Shown: positions 33,387-40,707 of the stretch, piece by piece | Layout: every line of letters starts with the position of its first letter | Numbering within the stretch: the stretch's first letter is position 1 | From: Actinomycetota bacterium | GTDB taxonomy: Bacteria; Actinomycetota; Actinomycetes; S36-B12; CAIYMF01 | Assembly (NCBI GenBank): GCA_009697815.1 | Contig: WLRQ01000020.1 | Span: 1-40,707, forward strand | Direction of reading: 5' to 3' | Length of the DNA stretch: 40,707 nt | Notes under the pieces: model-generated | The model's database searches: none | What the model saw: only the letters and a program-made list of their open reading frames with translations | Told to the model about the DNA's origin: nothing | Made by a program: the position numbers and the translations under genes

Positions 33387-35435
33387 CTAGTCAGTCGAGT
33401 CGGCGCGAACCCTTCCGGGCCACCAGAATCGCTCACCGACGATGAATGCCAGCGCCGGCACGAGGACCGTGCGCACCAGCAGGGTGTCGAGCAGCACGCC
33501 GATGCACACGATGAGCCCGATCTGGGCCAGCGCGATCAGTGGAAGGACACCCAGCACCGAGAAGACCGCGGCAAGGAGGATCCCTGCACTCGTGATCACA
33601 CCGCCTGTGGCACGCAGCGCCGTCAGCATTCCCGCACGTGTATCGGACCCACTCGCCTCTTCGCGCGCCCGCGTTGCCAAGAAGATGTTGTAGTCGACGC
33701 CCAGCGCAACAAGGAACAGGAAGGCGAGAAGTAGTACTCCGGTGTCGAGCGCCGGGTAGTGCAGGACATTCTGAAAGATCCACCACGAGGAGCCCATAGC
33801 AGCGAAGAAAGTCCCGAGCACCGTTGCCACCAGCAGTACAGGAGCCAGAAGGGAGCGTAGGAGAAGCACAAGGACCCCGCCCACCAGCAGGAGCACGAGC
33901 GGAATCACCACACGGGCGTCCCTCACCGCGACGTCCTTAACGTCGAGCCGGGTGGCCACCTCGCCACCAACCACGGCATCTGCGCCGGAAACGTTGGCGA
34001 CGGCGTCGCGGAGCGCACGAATTGCGGCGTAGGACTCCTCCGTTCCCGGCGAGGACGTGAGCACGACGTCAATCTGCGCGACATCACCCGCGGACGCGCC
34101 CGCCTTCGCTGTGGCCACACCAGGAACGCTCTCGACTGCCGCGATCACCGCGGCGACCGAACTGGGCGCGGTCACGATGGTGGCAGGAGACGCTGCGCCT
34201 GCGGGGAATGCGCGAGCGAGGGTTTCCTGCCCGCTGACGGCCTCGGGCTTCACGCGGAACTGGTCGTTTTGGCTGAGCCCGATCGACAATCCGCTGCCCC
34301 CGAGTGCGAGCAGCACCAACACAGCCGCGGCAGCCAGGCCCACACCCTTCGGACGACGGGCGACCACTGTGCCGACGCGCCCCCAAACCCGACCCTCACG
34401 AGCGGCATCGCCAAGCCGCGGAACGAATGGCCAGAAGATCCTGCGGCCAAAGATGACCATCGCCGCCGGTAGCACGACAAGGCCGGAAAGCATCGCGACG
34501 ACGATCCCGATTGCCGCCGAAAAGCCCAGCCCCCGCAAGGATTCCTGCTGTGCGAAAAGCAGAGTAAGCAGACTCAAGGCCACCGTTGCCGCCGAGGCAA
34601 TGATCGGTTCTGCCGTGCGACGGATCGCAGTGCGCATTGCCTCGAAACGACTTTCCTGCTGACGCAACTGGTCGCGGTATCGAGCGATGAGGAGCAGGGC
34701 GTAGTCAGTGGCGGCGCCGAACACGAGCACACTGGTGATACCCGCCGACGCTGGGTCGATGACAATGCCGAAGTGAGGGGCCACCAGCGCGACGACCTTG
34801 GTCGTGACCTGCTCGGCGATCCCTACGACGAACAGCGGCACGAGCCATAGCCACGGGCTCCGGTAGGTGATCAGCAGCAACACGGCGACGACTGCGGCGG
34901 TGGCGATCAGCAGTGTGGTGTCTGCGCCTTCGAAGACCTTGGTGAGGTCGGTCGTGAACGCAGGGCCACCTGTCACCTGCGCCACCAGGCCAACCGGCAG
35001 AGACGCCGAGGCGATCGCGCGGATCGCCGTGACGGAGGGGCCCACCTTCGCTGCGTCGATCGTGCTCACCGGCACGGCCACGACCGCGACGGTTCCGTCC
35101 GCCGAGTATGTCGGGGGGGACGCCTCACCTCCGATTCCGAGAGGGGCCAAGGCCTGAGCGCGCGCGTTGACCGCATCCCGCTCGGCCGCACTGAGACTGG
35201 CTCCGTCGCTGCTGCTGTAGACCACTATTGCCGGCGCGACACCTGGGCTCGGCAGGGCCTGCTGACGCAGCTCTGCCGCTGCGGACTGATAGGCAACCGG
35301 AAGCCCGGACGACACCGCCGAGGTAGCGGGCGTCGGGGCATGGATCGCGAAGATGGCTCCCACGAGGATCACGACGACTCCCAAGGTCAGCAACGCCGCT
35401 CGGCGGCTGGCGACCTGGGCGGTGGAGATCTTCAT
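33387..35435 (-). CDS. MMPL-family (RND-like) membrane transporter
   Basis: A 682-aa transporter. A first helix (ALLTLGVVVILVGAIFAI) is followed by a periplasmic loop of about 130 residues, five helices ending near FWPFVPR, a helix and second periplasmic loop, and five more helices. FGAATDYALLLIARYRDQL and VDYNIFLATRAREEA are the paired MMPL signatures with the proton-relay-type Asp-Tyr. Mycobacterial MmpL proteins export lipids and siderophores; smaller ones like this also export drugs or signalling molecules. ATG 35435 has GGGAG just upstream. The gene is preceded by two palindromes that may be operator sites. Substrate unknown. Confidence 0.9.
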   Translation of the reverse strand: MKISTAQVASRRAALLTLGVVVILVGAIFAIHAPTPATSAVSSGLPVAYQSAAAELRQQALPSPGVAPAIVVYSSSDGASLSAAERDAVNARAQALAPLGIGGEASPPTYSADGTVAVVAVPVSTIDAAKVGPSVTAIRAIASASLPVGLVAQVTGGPAFTTDLTKVFEGADTTLLIATAAVVAVLLLITYRSPWLWLVPLFVVGIAEQVTTKVVALVAPHFGIVIDPASAGITSVLVFGAATDYALLLIARYRDQLRQQESRFEAMRTAIRRTAEPIIASAATVALSLLTLLFAQQESLRGLGFSAAIGIVVAMLSGLVVLPAAMVIFGRRIFWPFVPRLGDAAREGRVWGRVGTVVARRPKGVGLAAAAVLVLLALGGSGLSIGLSQNDQFRVKPEAVSGQETLARAFPAGAASPATIVTAPSSVAAVIAAVESVPGVATAKAGASAGDVAQIDVVLTSSPGTEESYAAIRALRDAVANVSGADAVVGGEVATRLDVKDVAVRDARVVIPLVLLLVGGVLVLLLRSLLAPVLLVATVLGTFFAAMGSSWWIFQNVLHYPALDTGVLLLAFLFLVALGVDYNIFLATRAREEASGSDTRAGMLTALRATGGVITSAGILLAAVFSVLGVLPLIALAQIGLIVCIGVLLDTLLVRTVLVPALAFIVGERFWWPGRVRADSTD

Positions 35436-35465
35436 GTGGTGCTCCCGAAATGTCGGATCCGGACT

Positions 35466-35491
35466 CTGCCAAGTGGCAGCGTCAGCGCTGA
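35466..35491. promoter_or_regulatory. Two adjacent palindromes upstream of the MMPL gene (possible operator)
   Basis: CTGCCA-AG-TGGCAG (35466-35479) and TCAGCGCTGA (35482-35491) lie side by side, 31-56 bp before the MMPL ATG. A TAGACT hexamer (35494-35499, plus strand) follows at once, so a repressor bound here could affect both the MMPL gene and the divergent GAF gene. No regulator gene is adjacent. Confidence 0.45.
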
Positions 35492-35605
35492 ACTAGACTG
35501 ACCCGGAAGGTATCGCGGGCACATAATTCCCGCGCGCTCAGGGAAGACCTTCATCCCGAGGCACCCCTGCCCGTTCCGCAGCAAGGGGCCTGGCAAGGTG
35601 GTCAC

Positions 35606-36154
35606 ATGCCCTCCTCACACGACGTACCAGCAGCCTCAGAGCGAGCGGCCCTCATACGAGCGAGAGCCGCCCTCGTCATCGACCAAGGCACAGAAGAAGT
35701 GGCGCTTCTTCAGCGCCTCTGCGAACTGATCCTTGAGGCCGACAACTACCACCTCGCCTGGTACGGGAAGTGCATCGACGACTCCGACAAGTCCATCGTG
35801 GTCGTCGCGAGCACTCCGGGCCACGAGAGCTACGTCGACAACGTCAGGGTCTCGTGGGGCGACAACGAGTGGGGTCAGGGGCCCACGGGTCGGGCGATTC
35901 GCAGTCGCACAGCGCACGTGATCCATGACATCGCCAACGACCCCTCCTGTGTCCCCTGGCGCGATCTCGCGGCCGGGCACGACTTCTACGGCTGCATCAG
36001 CATCCCGGTGGTCGTTGGAGATATCGTCGACGGCATTCTCATCGTCTACACGGATGTCGCCGAGACGTTCGATGAACCAGCACGAGCCTTGCTCGACGAG
36101 ATCGCCGACGGCATCGCTCGCGGGCTCGGGCGGCTCAGGGGCCTGCCCCGATAA
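35606..36154 (+). CDS. Stand-alone GAF domain protein
   Basis: A 182-aa soluble protein consisting of one GAF domain. ALLQRLCELILEADNYHLAWYG, VSWGDNEWGQGPTGRAIRSR, DPSCVPWRDLAAGHDFYGCISIPV and GILIVYTDVAETFDEPARALL match the GAF domains found in bacterial signalling proteins (PAS/GAF kinases and GGDEF proteins). No output domain is attached, so it may act as a small sensor on a partner, or be a remnant of a larger protein; the start and length look intact, favouring the first. ATG 35606 has AAGGTGG close upstream. Cys at CYGC-type position (FYGCIS) is a possible ligand site. Divergent from the MMPL gene, convergent with the MFS gene. Confidence 0.8.
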   Translation: MPSSHDVPAASERAALIRARAALVIDQGTEEVALLQRLCELILEADNYHLAWYGKCIDDSDKSIVVVASTPGHESYVDNVRVSWGDNEWGQGPTGRAIRSRTAHVIHDIANDPSCVPWRDLAAGHDFYGCISIPVVVGDIVDGILIVYTDVAETFDEPARALLDEIADGIARGLGRLRGLPR

Positions 36155-36184
36155 GGAGCGCCACGCCGCCCTAGCCCCGAAGAG

Positions 36185-37387
36185 TCAGTGCACTGTCCCA
36201 ATATGTTCGTCGGTCAGCTTGCTCGCGAGCAGCAACTGCACGATCGCGATGATCACAATGAGACCGAACGGTACCGAGAAGCCCCCCGTAACATCGTGCA
36301 ATGCGCCGATCGCGACGGGCACGATCGCTGTCACGCTGAAGCAGATGAGAAAGATCATCGCAGTCAGGGTGCTCGAAGACTGCGCATCGGACGCATAGGT
36401 CACCACTCTCGCCAGCCCCATGGAGAAACCCGCGCCGGACCCAATCCCGAAGATCACAACTGAGACCCAGGGGAGGACATCCGGCAGAAGCCAAAGCCAT
36501 ACGGTCCCGATGAGGGTGAATCCAACAGCGACCATCAACATCGTGCGGAATCCCACCGACCGATCACTGAGCATCGGGAACACGAGCACCGCCACGACCG
36601 ACGTCACCGAACTCGCGCCGTACAGCGACCCGGCCGCCAGCGGACTCCACCCTCGCTCGATGTAGGCGGGGGGGAGCCAGGCGACGTAGGCGTAGGCGAG
36701 CGAGGCTTGTGCGGTCAAGTACAGCGTGAGCAACCATGCGGTTCGGTTGCGCCACGGCAAACGGTGCGGACGCCGGTCGACGGCCCCACCGTGATGGTGC
36801 GCAGGCAGGAACCGCAATGCGATGAGCCACACCACCACTGAGACGAGCGCAGGGATTGCCCACCACGCGAGCGACTTCCGCCAGGACTCGAACGCGACCG
36901 ACAGCGGATCGGACGCCGCAGAGGCGACCGCGGCTCCCAGCGCCAGGGCCGCGGTGTAGGCGCCCGTGGCCATCCCAACGTGATGACGGAACACGTCCTT
37001 CACCACGGCCGGCAAGACGATGCCGAGCAATGCGATCCCCGCACCCGCGACGAAAGTAGCCGCGAGGAGCCCCCATGCGGACTGGCTCAGACCCCGCAAG
37101 CCGCTGCCCACAGTGATCAGCCCAAGGGCCGCCAATGTCGTGTACGGATATCCCACGACACCCGTGAGACGTGATGACACTGGAGCCAGCCACGCCATGC
37201 AGAGCAGTGGAAGTGCGGTGAGCACTCCGGCGACCGCCCCCGTGAGCGGGATGTCGCGTCGGATGTCCGACAGCAGGGTCGGCAACGACGCGATCGTGGT
37301 GCGCAGATTGAACGCGACCACCACAAGGGCGACGCTCAGAACGATCACCGCGGTACGACTGAGCCTGGGGTGCTCGCCCGTCGCCAC
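36185..37387 (-). CDS. MFS transporter, CynX/NimT type
   Basis: A 400-aa polytopic membrane protein with about 12 hydrophobic helices. The start of the first (AVIVLSVALVVVAFNLRTTIASLPTLL, here shortened in meaning) and the pattern GLLAATFVAGAGIALLGIVLPAV suggest the CynX/NimT branch of the major facilitator superfamily, which includes cyanate and 2-nitroimidazole transporters. Substrate unknown. The longer frame to 37555 runs over the hydrolase gene; GTG 37387 has AAGG 7 nt upstream and lies 31 nt after the hydrolase stop. Last gene of the response regulator-kinase-hydrolase-MFS run. Confidence 0.87.
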   Translation of the reverse strand: MATGEHPRLSRTAVIVLSVALVVVAFNLRTTIASLPTLLSDIRRDIPLTGAVAGVLTALPLLCMAWLAPVSSRLTGVVGYPYTTLAALGLITVGSGLRGLSQSAWGLLAATFVAGAGIALLGIVLPAVVKDVFRHHVGMATGAYTAALALGAAVASAASDPLSVAFESWRKSLAWWAIPALVSVVVWLIALRFLPAHHHGGAVDRRPHRLPWRNRTAWLLTLYLTAQASLAYAYVAWLPPAYIERGWSPLAAGSLYGASSVTSVVAVLVFPMLSDRSVGFRTMLMVAVGFTLIGTVWLWLLPDVLPWVSVVIFGIGSGAGFSMGLARVVTYASDAQSSSTLTAMIFLICFSVTAIVPVAIGALHDVTGGFSVPFGLIVIIAIVQLLLASKLTDEHIGTVH

Positions 37388-37418
37388 GGCATCGCCTTGT
37401 TGGACGGCGGCGGCCTCG

Positions 37419-38336
37419 CTATCCCACAACTCGAAGCACCGCCGCCACCGCGTCGTCCACGGCCGCGGTCGCTGCGGGCAGCGCACCCGCCAGGAGGTTG
37501 AAGCAGTGGAACTGCGACTCGAAGTGCATGGCCGATACGTCGACCCCGTCCTCACGCAACCTGGCGATGTACTCCAGCCCCTCGTCGCGCATCGGGTCGC
37601 AGCCAGAGGTGAGCACGTATGCCGCTGCGAGACCCGCGAGTGACTCGGCCCTCAAGGGTGAGGCGTCGGGATTGCCACGCTGGGCGACATCCGGCAGGTA
37701 GTAGTCCCAGAAAGTCACCATCGCGGCTCGTGTGATCAGCATCCCCTCATCGCCGAGAAGGTAGGACGGGCGGCGAAGGTCGTGGTCGGTGACAGGGTGG
37801 CTGAGCACTTGCATCGCCACTGCAAAAGCCTGGGAGTCGCGTGCCTTGCGGGCAACCACCGCGGCCAGGTTGGCACCTGAACTGTCTCCCCAGAGCACCA
37901 GACGCTCAGGATCGGCGCCGAGCCGGGCGGCCTGTCGAGACACCCATGTTGCTGCGGTGACGCTGTCGTCCACGGCCGCCGGAAACGGGTGCTCCGGCGC
38001 GAGTCGATAACCGACCGAGACAACAACCGCGCCCGTGAGATCGGCGATCAGCCGGCAATAGGCGTCGCTGCCAGCGATCGTGCCCGTGACCCAGCCACCA
38101 GGGAGAAAGTAGACGATCACGGGCTTCACGCCCACACCTTCAGGGGTATAGGCCCTGACAGGCACTCCGTCGGCATCGAGATCATGAACGGACGCCATCG
38201 ACGGGCCTGGGGGCGATCCCTCAGCAATGGCCGCCAGTGCTGCACGTGCATCATCGACGGAACACTGGTCGATCTTCGGGAATCCGATGCTCCACAATAA
38301 GTCCAGCACAGACTGTGACTGCGGATCCAGCGGCAC
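37419..38336 (-). CDS. HSL-type alpha/beta hydrolase with altered HGGG motif
   Basis: A 305-aa esterase-like protein of the hormone-sensitive-lipase group. The nucleophile is Ser152 in GDSSGANLA; a catalytic Asp is likely in SGCDPMRDEG and the His in FESQFHCFNLL. The oxyanion motif normally reading HGGG appears as LPGG (residues 78-81, FLPGGW), so the leading His is missing while the two Gly remain. This could reduce activity or change specificity. GTG 38336 has AAGGAG 6 nt upstream; the frame to 38393 would overlap the kinase gene. It lies between a histidine kinase and an MFS transporter, 53 and 31 nt away. Confidence 0.85.
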   Translation of the reverse strand: MPLDPQSQSVLDLLWSIGFPKIDQCSVDDARAALAAIAEGSPPGPSMASVHDLDADGVPVRAYTPEGVGVKPVIVYFLPGGWVTGTIAGSDAYCRLIADLTGAVVVSVGYRLAPEHPFPAAVDDSVTAATWVSRQAARLGADPERLVLWGDSSGANLAAVVARKARDSQAFAVAMQVLSHPVTDHDLRRPSYLLGDEGMLITRAAMVTFWDYYLPDVAQRGNPDASPLRAESLAGLAAAYVLTSGCDPMRDEGLEYIARLREDGVDVSAMHFESQFHCFNLLAGALPAATAAVDDAVAAVLRVVG

Positions 38337-38389
38337 CGAGGTCTCCTTCGCACACAGGGATGACGAATAGTGGCACACGCGCGCGCCCG

Positions 38390-39673
38390 TCACAAAGGTG
38401 TGGTGTGCGACGCGGTACGCGAGGCAAACCTCCCGAATGATGTGCGTCGCCGATCACCGTCAGTGTCGCGCCGCTCGATCGCATCCCCGAAGCGCCCCAA
38501 GATCACAGGGCGAACGAGCGGCATGTGAACAGTGAGCACGAACGAGCCCTTTGTCGAGTCCAGGCTCCACGTGCCCCCCATGAGGCCGGCCCACACCGAT
38601 ATCACCGCTAGGCCTGAACCAGGGCTGACAGCATTCGCCTCCAGGCCCAGGCCGTCGTCGGCCACGCGAATCACGACCTCGTTGGGCCGATCGCAGGTCA
38701 CCTCCACCGACACCTCGCTCGCCTGTCCGTGCCCGGCCGCATTGAGCAGCGCCTGCTCGACGATGCGGTAGACCGCCAATTCGAGATCTCTGTTTCCGGA
38801 GCCGAGGATCGTTTCCTGCACCTCGACATCGAGACGCACCGTGACCTTCATCGCCGCAGACCATGTCCTCGACAGGTCAATCAGCACTGCGTAGAGACCC
38901 GCTTCGCGGATGGGCGGGCTGAGGCGCCTTGCGACATCACGGACCTCCTCCTGTCGGATCGCCTCGACCCGCTCCACTACCGAAAGCAGCTCATCAGCGT
39001 CAGGCGAGGACGCCGACTCAGCGATGCGTCGCAATTGCATGCCCACGACCAGCAAGCCCCCTTGGACACGATCGTGGAGGAATGCCGCCATTTCACGTCG
39101 TGCGCCCTCATCGCTATCGAGGATCAGGCGCTGGTTCTGGCGCACGTTCCGCAGCTCGCCGCGCGTGATGTCGACTTCCTTAGAGAGGTGCGACTCGCTG
39201 AGCCTGATGAGCCACAACATCCCGGTGAGCCCGATGCTCATCCGCAACCCGAGGACGGGCGCCTGAACATCGGGGAACGGGAAGAGCCCGATCCGGTCGA
39301 GCACAACCGCAGTGAGGGAGGCGACCGCCCCGCTCAGTGCGACCGCAGCGACAAGCCCACCTGGCGACAGCCGCCCTCCTCGGCGACGCATTGCCTCCTC
39401 GAAGCCCGCCACCGCCGTCGATGTACATGCGACGATGATGGCCAGCGCGAGCGCGCCGACGAGGGCGTTCCTCCGATAGTCAACCGATGCGAGATCCAGC
39501 GGCCGACTCATGGGCGGGATATACGTCATCAGGGCGAGAGCGCTCGCCACGAGCAGGATCGCGCGAGGGAACCTGCGCCTGTTATGCCTTCCGGAGCCGC
39601 GCAGACGCAATGAACGCCAAGGGATCTCGCGTCTTGCAGCGACACCCGGAGCGATCTCGACGGACGTCACCAT
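38390..39673 (-). CDS. Membrane histidine kinase, NarL-system type
   Basis: A 427-aa sensor kinase. Residues about 36-160 contain four transmembrane helices with short loops, so the input may be sensed within the membrane. The dimerisation domain has phospho-acceptor His200 in AAFLHDRVQGGLLVV (HisKA_3 type), followed by a HATPase domain with an N box around LLNAAGHGQASE and ADDGLGLEA plus GSGLAVI. The C-terminal ~45 residues are basic. The start overlaps the upstream response regulator stop by 7 nt with GGAGG just before it; GTG 39670 is an alternative. Its ligand is unknown. Confidence 0.9.
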   Translation of the reverse strand: MVTSVEIAPGVAARREIPWRSLRLRGSGRHNRRRFPRAILLVASALALMTYIPPMSRPLDLASVDYRRNALVGALALAIIVACTSTAVAGFEEAMRRRGGRLSPGGLVAAVALSGAVASLTAVVLDRIGLFPFPDVQAPVLGLRMSIGLTGMLWLIRLSESHLSKEVDITRGELRNVRQNQRLILDSDEGARREMAAFLHDRVQGGLLVVGMQLRRIAESASSPDADELLSVVERVEAIRQEEVRDVARRLSPPIREAGLYAVLIDLSRTWSAAMKVTVRLDVEVQETILGSGNRDLELAVYRIVEQALLNAAGHGQASEVSVEVTCDRPNEVVIRVADDGLGLEANAVSPGSGLAVISVWAGLMGGTWSLDSTKGSFVLTVHMPLVRPVILGRFGDAIERRDTDGDRRRTSFGRFASRTASHTTPL

Positions 39674-40350
39674 GCCTCCGACCCGCTTGATCGTGCTTCA
39701 CGAAGATAGACGAGGACTGCGGACGTGCGCAGGTGAGTCCCAGGTTCTGGATCGGGAACAAGCACCTGGTAGGCCTTCGACAGTTCTTGGCGGACGGTGC
39801 CCGCGGCCAAATCGAGCCTCGCCGCGATCGCGGGGCCGTCAACTCCGGTGGCCGCCAGCGCCATGACCTGTCGTTGGCGATTGGTCAGGCGCTCGATGAC
39901 GCTCACCTCGGCATCGGTTCGAGCCTCGACCGCACCCGGTTCGATGACGTTCAGCCCCCGGGCCGTCGCGAGGAGGACGTCGACAAGGTAGATCGCTCGC
40001 AGGTCGGCCCTCTTCTCAATGAAGGACCAGCCTCGCTGCTGGTCCCGCGGGAGCCTGCTGACGAAGTCCGGAACAGTGTGCTGGCTCAAGATCACGATGC
40101 CAGCTCGCGGCTGCATCTCCCGCAAGCGGTGGCCGAGTTCGACACCGGTCACGTCGTCGGCACCGAGCGCGAGGTCGAGCAGGGCGACGTCGACCACGTT
40201 GTCCGCCGCCCACGCGAGCGCCTCGACGGATGAGCCCACAGCCGCAGCAACGCGCAACTGCGGCGACATTTCGAGAATTGCCCGCAGGATGCCGCGTAGG
40301 GCTGGGTCATCCTCGACGTAGAGCACGTCCAGGACATTCGCACTGGTCAT
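39667..40350 (-). CDS. Response regulator, NarL/LuxR type
   Basis: A 227-aa two-domain regulator. The receiver domain begins VLYVEDDPALRGILRA with acidic residues Glu13, Asp14 and Asp15 and phospho-acceptor Asp59 (DVALLDLALG). A LuxR-type helix-turn-helix follows near residues 155-190 (LTNRQRQVMALAATGVDGPA then RLDLAAGTVRQELSKAYQ). It surely pairs with the kinase encoded immediately downstream. ATG 40350 follows GGGGGG 6 nt upstream. The 153-bp region before it should contain the operon promoter; CATAGT near 40380 is a weak -10 candidate. Confidence 0.92.
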   Translation of the reverse strand: MTSANVLDVLYVEDDPALRGILRAILEMSPQLRVAAAVGSSVEALAWAADNVVDVALLDLALGADDVTGVELGHRLREMQPRAGIVILSQHTVPDFVSRLPRDQQRGWSFIEKRADLRAIYLVDVLLATARGLNVIEPGAVEARTDAEVSVIERLTNRQRQVMALAATGVDGPAIAARLDLAAGTVRQELSKAYQVLVPDPEPGTHLRTSAVLVYLREARSSGSEAW

Positions 40351-40503
40351 CAGATTCCCCCCGTTGATGCGAAGACCGACTATGCCAGTGCCCGCCCGAC
40401 CCTGGGACGAAAGACGAGTAGTGCCACGCCGATGTCACAGTGGTCAGGACTCACCTAGCCTGCGATCACCGCCCGAAATCCCGGTTCATGCGGGTGTGTG
40501 GCG

Positions 40504-40707
40504 TCACGGTGTGGTGTCGACCGATATCGGGTCCGACCATGCCGAATCCGACGAGGGATTCATCGCCCGCGCGGAGATCGAGTAGGCCGTAGCCACGTCA
40601 AGACCCTCGATCGTGCACATGGGGGCTGTCGCTGGTGCCGCACACGATCGCGAGACTCCCGGCGCAGCGACGAGAACCGCGTACGACGTGATCGGTCCGC
40701 CACCTCC
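40504..40707 (-). CDS. C-terminal end of a fibronectin type III repeat protein (partial)
   Basis: The minus strand is open from the right window edge to a TGA at 40506-40504 (67 residues visible). The sequence GGGGPITSYAVLVAAP, two cysteines flanking APATAP, TIEGLDVATAYSISARAMN, then SAWSDPISVDTTP and the stop is a full FnIII domain of the kind repeated in secreted actinobacterial surface proteins. The protein ends right after the domain, without sorting signal or anchor. The Cys pair may form a disulfide as in other secreted FnIII repeats. The rest of the gene lies beyond the window. Confidence 0.8.
   Translation of the reverse strand, partial: GGGGPITSYAVLVAAPGVSRSCAAPATAPMCTIEGLDVATAYSISARAMNPSSDSAWSDPISVDTTP

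Noticed and set aside
38729-39613. 294-codon plus-strand frame
   Set aside because: Antisense to the histidine kinase, Arg/His/Pro-rich, no motif.
40364-40585. 73-codon plus-strand frame at the right end
   Set aside because: It lies partly antisense to the clear FnIII domain on the minus strand and has no motif or ribosome site.

Overview
This 40.7-kb window is chromosomal DNA from a high-G+C Gram-positive bacterium (Actinomycetota). The base composition, frequent GTG starts, a WhiB regulator, a MarP-type protease, an RsiG-like protein and an SRP RNA-dnaX-recR block all point there. Gene order from about 0.8 to 14.1 kb follows, as I recall it, the Mycobacterium tuberculosis stretch Rv3671c-Rv3683. 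I see no mycolate genes or other markers that would fix the order or family. I see no phage, insertion sequence, integrase or CRISPR array.

Layout. 1-558: 5' part of a DUF222/HNH-type gene running off the left edge. 766-14105: conserved envelope, stress and redox block: marP, a CoA-type Nudix gene and nth (one minus-strand operon); an RsiG-like c-di-GMP-type anti-sigma factor and a Crp-family regulator (plus); a DUF4177-ridA-Nudix-metallo-hydrolase operon (minus); two Get3/ArsA-like ATPases (plus); whiB (minus); a bifunctional class A PBP (plus); a YqeY-like gene (minus); and a metallophosphoesterase (plus). 14160-17336: tRNA-Pro(CGG), a small membrane protein and the lysC-asd operon, which feeds lysine, threonine, methionine and diaminopimelate synthesis. 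17565-22379: a DUF2157 membrane protein, the dnaX-recR-DUF5063 operon, tRNA-Ser(GGA) and SRP RNA. 22504-27881: LytR_C protein, DEAD-box helicase, PAC2 protein, CPBP protease and ornithine aminotransferase, with a 28-bp inverted repeat between the last two.

28033-40350 is more accessory. A tightly coupled plus-strand operon encodes a GT1 glycosyltransferase, a maltokinase/glucosamine-kinase-like kinase and a double-SIS protein. It is followed by a 4CL-like acyl-CoA ligase, an MMPL transporter, a lone GAF protein, and a minus-strand run of response regulator, histidine kinase, HSL-type hydrolase and MFS transporter. The right edge (40504-40707) holds the end of a fibronectin type III protein.

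Two signals stand out. First, five operon heads have a TAnnnT hexamer exactly six bases before the start codon, the geometry expected for leaderless mRNAs; this sets several start codons. Second, the glycosyltransferase-kinase-SIS operon looks like an aminosugar pathway of unknown substrate and is the best candidate here for an undescribed system. All functional statements rest on reading motifs by eye; no database search was run.
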